From the NCBI GenBank assembly GCA_046715035.1, contig JBKJZR010000184.1, forward strand, positions 1 to 43,038: a DNA stretch of 43,038 nucleotides, read 5' to 3'. Below, one piece after another: positions 41,339 to 43,038 of the stretch. The position numbers were made by a program, and so were the translations under genes. Numbering within the stretch: position 1 is the stretch's first letter; every line of letters begins with the position of its first letter. Under the pieces are notes generated by a model. That model saw only the letters and a list, made by a program, of their open reading frames with translations. It had not been told where the DNA came from and ran no database searches. The DNA comes from PALSA-1004 sp046715035. GTDB lineage: Bacteria > Pseudomonadota > Gammaproteobacteria > Burkholderiales > SG8-41.

Positions 41339-42565
41339 ATGTCGTTGATCGTGCAGAAATACGGTGGCACTTCCGTCGGCAGTCCTGAGCGCGTCAAGAA
41401 TGTCGCGCGCCGCATCGCGCGCTGGCACGCCAAAGGGCATCAGCTGATCGTGGTCGTCTCCGCGATGAGCGGCGAGACCAATCGCCTGATTGCGCTCGCG
41501 CGCGAGATCCAGCAACAGCCCGATCCCCGCGAGCTCGACGTGATGGTGTCGACCGGAGAGCAGGTGACGATTGCGCTGCTCGCGATGGCGCTCATGGACC
41601 TGGGCCTGAAGGCGCGCAGCTACACGGGAAGTCAGGTCAAGATCCTGACGGACAGTGCATACACGCGCGCGCGCATCGTGAGCATCGACGAGGAAAAAAT
41701 TCGCCATGATCTGGGCGAGGGCTGCATCGTCGTCGTCGCCGGTTTCCAGGGCATCGACATCGGCGGCAACATCACCACGCTGGGCCGCGGCGGATCGGAT
41801 ACGACAGGCGTTGCGCTCGCCGCGGCGCTTGCGGCCGACGAGTGCCAGATCTATACCGACGTCGACGGAGTCTATACGACCGATCCGCGCATCGTTCCCG
41901 AGGCGCGGCGCCTGAGCACGATTACGTTCGAGGAAATGCTGGAAATGGCGAGCTTGGGCTCAAAGGTGCTGCAAATCCGCTCCGTCGAGTTCGCCGGGAA
42001 ATATAAAGTCAAGCTGCGCGTGCTGTCGAGCTTCGAAGAAGAGGGCGACGGCACCCTGATTACATTCGAGGAAGATGAAAAAATGGAGCAGGCTATCATT
42101 TCCGGCATCGCCTTCAACCGCGACGAAGCCAAAATCACCGTGCTCGGCGTGCCCGACCGACCGGGTATTGCCTATCAGATACTCGGTCCGATAGGCGATG
42201 CCAACGTGGACGTCGATATGATCGTACAGAACGTGGGACACGACGGGCTCACGGACTTTTCGTTCACCGTGCACCGCAACGACTATCACAAGGCGCTCGA
42301 GATTCTGAAGCCGGTGGCGGCGCATATCAGCGCGCGCGAAGTTCAGGGCGGTGACAAGATCGCGAAGGTGTCGGTGGTCGGTGTCGGCATGCGCTCGCAC
42401 GCGGGCATCGCCAGCACCGCATTCCGCTCGCTTGCCGAAGAAGGCATCAACATTCAAATGATCTCGACTTCGGAAATCAAGATTTCGATCGTGATCGACG
42501 AGAAGTACATGGAGCTGGCGGTCAGGGTGCTGCACAAGGCTTTCGCTCTCGACCAGACGAGCTGA
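41339..42565 (+). CDS. lysC: aspartate kinase
   Basis: 408 residues. It phosphorylates aspartate, opening lysine, threonine and methionine synthesis. The kinase part has IVQKYGGTSVGSPERVKNVA, VVSAMSGETNRL, FQGIDIGGNITTLGRGGSDT and YTDVDGVYTTDP. From about residue 265 two ACT domains follow (ITVLGVPDRPGIAYQILGPI and VSVVGVGMRSHAGIASTAFR), the feedback sites for lysine and threonine. Length is that of the single-function alpha/beta type. The best purine-rich site, TGAGG, is 16 bases before the ATG. Confidence 0.97.
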   Translation: MSLIVQKYGGTSVGSPERVKNVARRIARWHAKGHQLIVVVSAMSGETNRLIALAREIQQQPDPRELDVMVSTGEQVTIALLAMALMDLGLKARSYTGSQVKILTDSAYTRARIVSIDEEKIRHDLGEGCIVVVAGFQGIDIGGNITTLGRGGSDTTGVALAAALAADECQIYTDVDGVYTTDPRIVPEARRLSTITFEEMLEMASLGSKVLQIRSVEFAGKYKVKLRVLSSFEEEGDGTLITFEEDEKMEQAIISGIAFNRDEAKITVLGVPDRPGIAYQILGPIGDANVDVDMIVQNVGHDGLTDFSFTVHRNDYHKALEILKPVAAHISAREVQGGDKIAKVSVVGVGMRSHAGIASTAFRSLAEEGINIQMISTSEIKISIVIDEKYMELAVRVLHKAFALDQTS

Positions 42566-42702
42566 GTGCCGCGAGGCCAGGGCCCGCCGTCCGGGACCGT
42601 CGCCGCGTGTGATATTCTTCCGGTCCTGATCGTGGCTCGGCCGTGCAATGCGGCTCGGCTGGAGCGAGTTCAGAGTTGTTCGTTTGTGGCGTTGCGAAGT
42701 CC

Positions 42703-42793
42703 GGAGAGATGGCCGAGCGGTCGAAGGCGCGCCCCTGCTAAGGGCGTATAGGGCAAAACCCTATCGAGGGTTCGAATCCCTCTCTCTCCGCCA
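42703..42793 (+). tRNA. tRNA-Ser (GCU anticodon)
   Basis: 91 bases with encoded CCA. The acceptor stem is GGAGAGA (42703-42709) with TCTCTCC (42783-42789). The anticodon loop CTGCTAA between CGCCC and GGGCG reads GCT. The long variable arm and GGTTCGAATCC T loop fit a class II serine tRNA. Confidence 0.96.
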
Positions 42794-43038
42794 GTGTTTT
42801 CTATGCTCACGCGGTTTCTGCTTTTTCTAGTCGCGTTATAGTGGCGTTGGCCATCGCTTTCGTGATCGATCAACGAACGGGAGCTTCAATTGAAATTACC
42901 GTCCATTCCCACCAACGCGCGTCTGACGGCGTTGCCGGTGGCACAGTGTTGCGAACGCTTGCCGTGAACGAGTCCCGAACGCTTGCTTAGCTTCCGGGGC
43001 GTCAATATCAGCGATCCTAATCCTCATTTGCTCCCGCT
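42794..43038 (+). other. unassigned DNA downstream of tRNA-Ser(GCU)
   Basis: 245 bases to the window end. No domain is recognisable on either strand. A short TTG frame at 42890-42967 follows GGAG but has only 25 codons. tRNA-Ser 3' ends are common integration sites, so an island could begin here, but nothing in the visible part proves it. Confidence 0.35.

Noticed and set aside
42890..42967. TTG-started 25-codon frame after tRNA-Ser as the start of an integrase
   Set aside because: It ends after 25 codons and has no integrase motif.

Overview
This window looks like chromosomal DNA of a high-GC betaproteobacterium. Four things point there. The gene run gyrA-serC-(serA)-pheA-hisC-tyrA-aroA-cmk-rpsA-ihfB-lapA-lapB-pyrF-hldE1-hldD-cysM is typical. 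EarP sits next to an EF-P with the rhamnosylatable Arg32. The tmRNA carries the tag ANDERYALAA. There is a Bug-type solute receptor and a mtaD-ubiG-gph cluster beside OmpA-like genes. The order is not certain; the separate tyrA and the Pseudomonas-like AroA motifs would suit a Nitrosomonadales/Rhodocyclales-like lineage.

Layout. Positions 1-2.5 kb hold a partial DUF4139 protein (minus) and small membrane proteins (DUF883, LETM1-like, DUF2726) with two possible short peptides. Positions 2.6-4.4 kb are earP-efp. Positions 4.4-12.2 kb are an accessory block. It has an HxlR regulator divergent from a class I methyltransferase gene that is broken in two. Between its halves (about 5.68-10.34 kb) lie a Bug receptor, a CaiB/BaiF CoA-transferase, a crotonase-fold enzyme lacking both hydratase glutamates, a divergent LysR regulator and a decayed IS3-family end. 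A AAA/STAND-like ATPase follows, then ssrA. Positions 12.7-17.2 kb, all minus strand, are gph, ubiG, mtaD and two tandem OmpA-like paralogues.

From 17.5 to 38.5 kb almost everything is on the plus strand. gyrA leads a long, tightly packed set for serine and aromatic amino acid synthesis, CMP kinase, ribosomal protein S1 (with its own promoter and a leader hairpin), IHF-beta, the LPS-control proteins LapA/LapB, PyrF, ADP-heptose synthesis and cysteine synthase B. A YdbH-YnbE-YdbL-like envelope lipid-transport set and a DnaQ-fold exonuclease come next. rlmD and a convergent BI-1-family membrane protein share a terminator. The right end holds tRNA-Ser(UGA), a small XRE regulator, lysC and tRNA-Ser(GCU).

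I see no CRISPR array and no intact integrase or phage module. The most notable finding is the methyltransferase gene whose two halves can be read on either side of a 4.7-kb catabolic insertion. Others are the crotonase without hydratase glutamates, the YdbH-like gene without a normal start codon, and the unusual phosphoglycerate dehydrogenase inside the aromatic/serine supraoperon.
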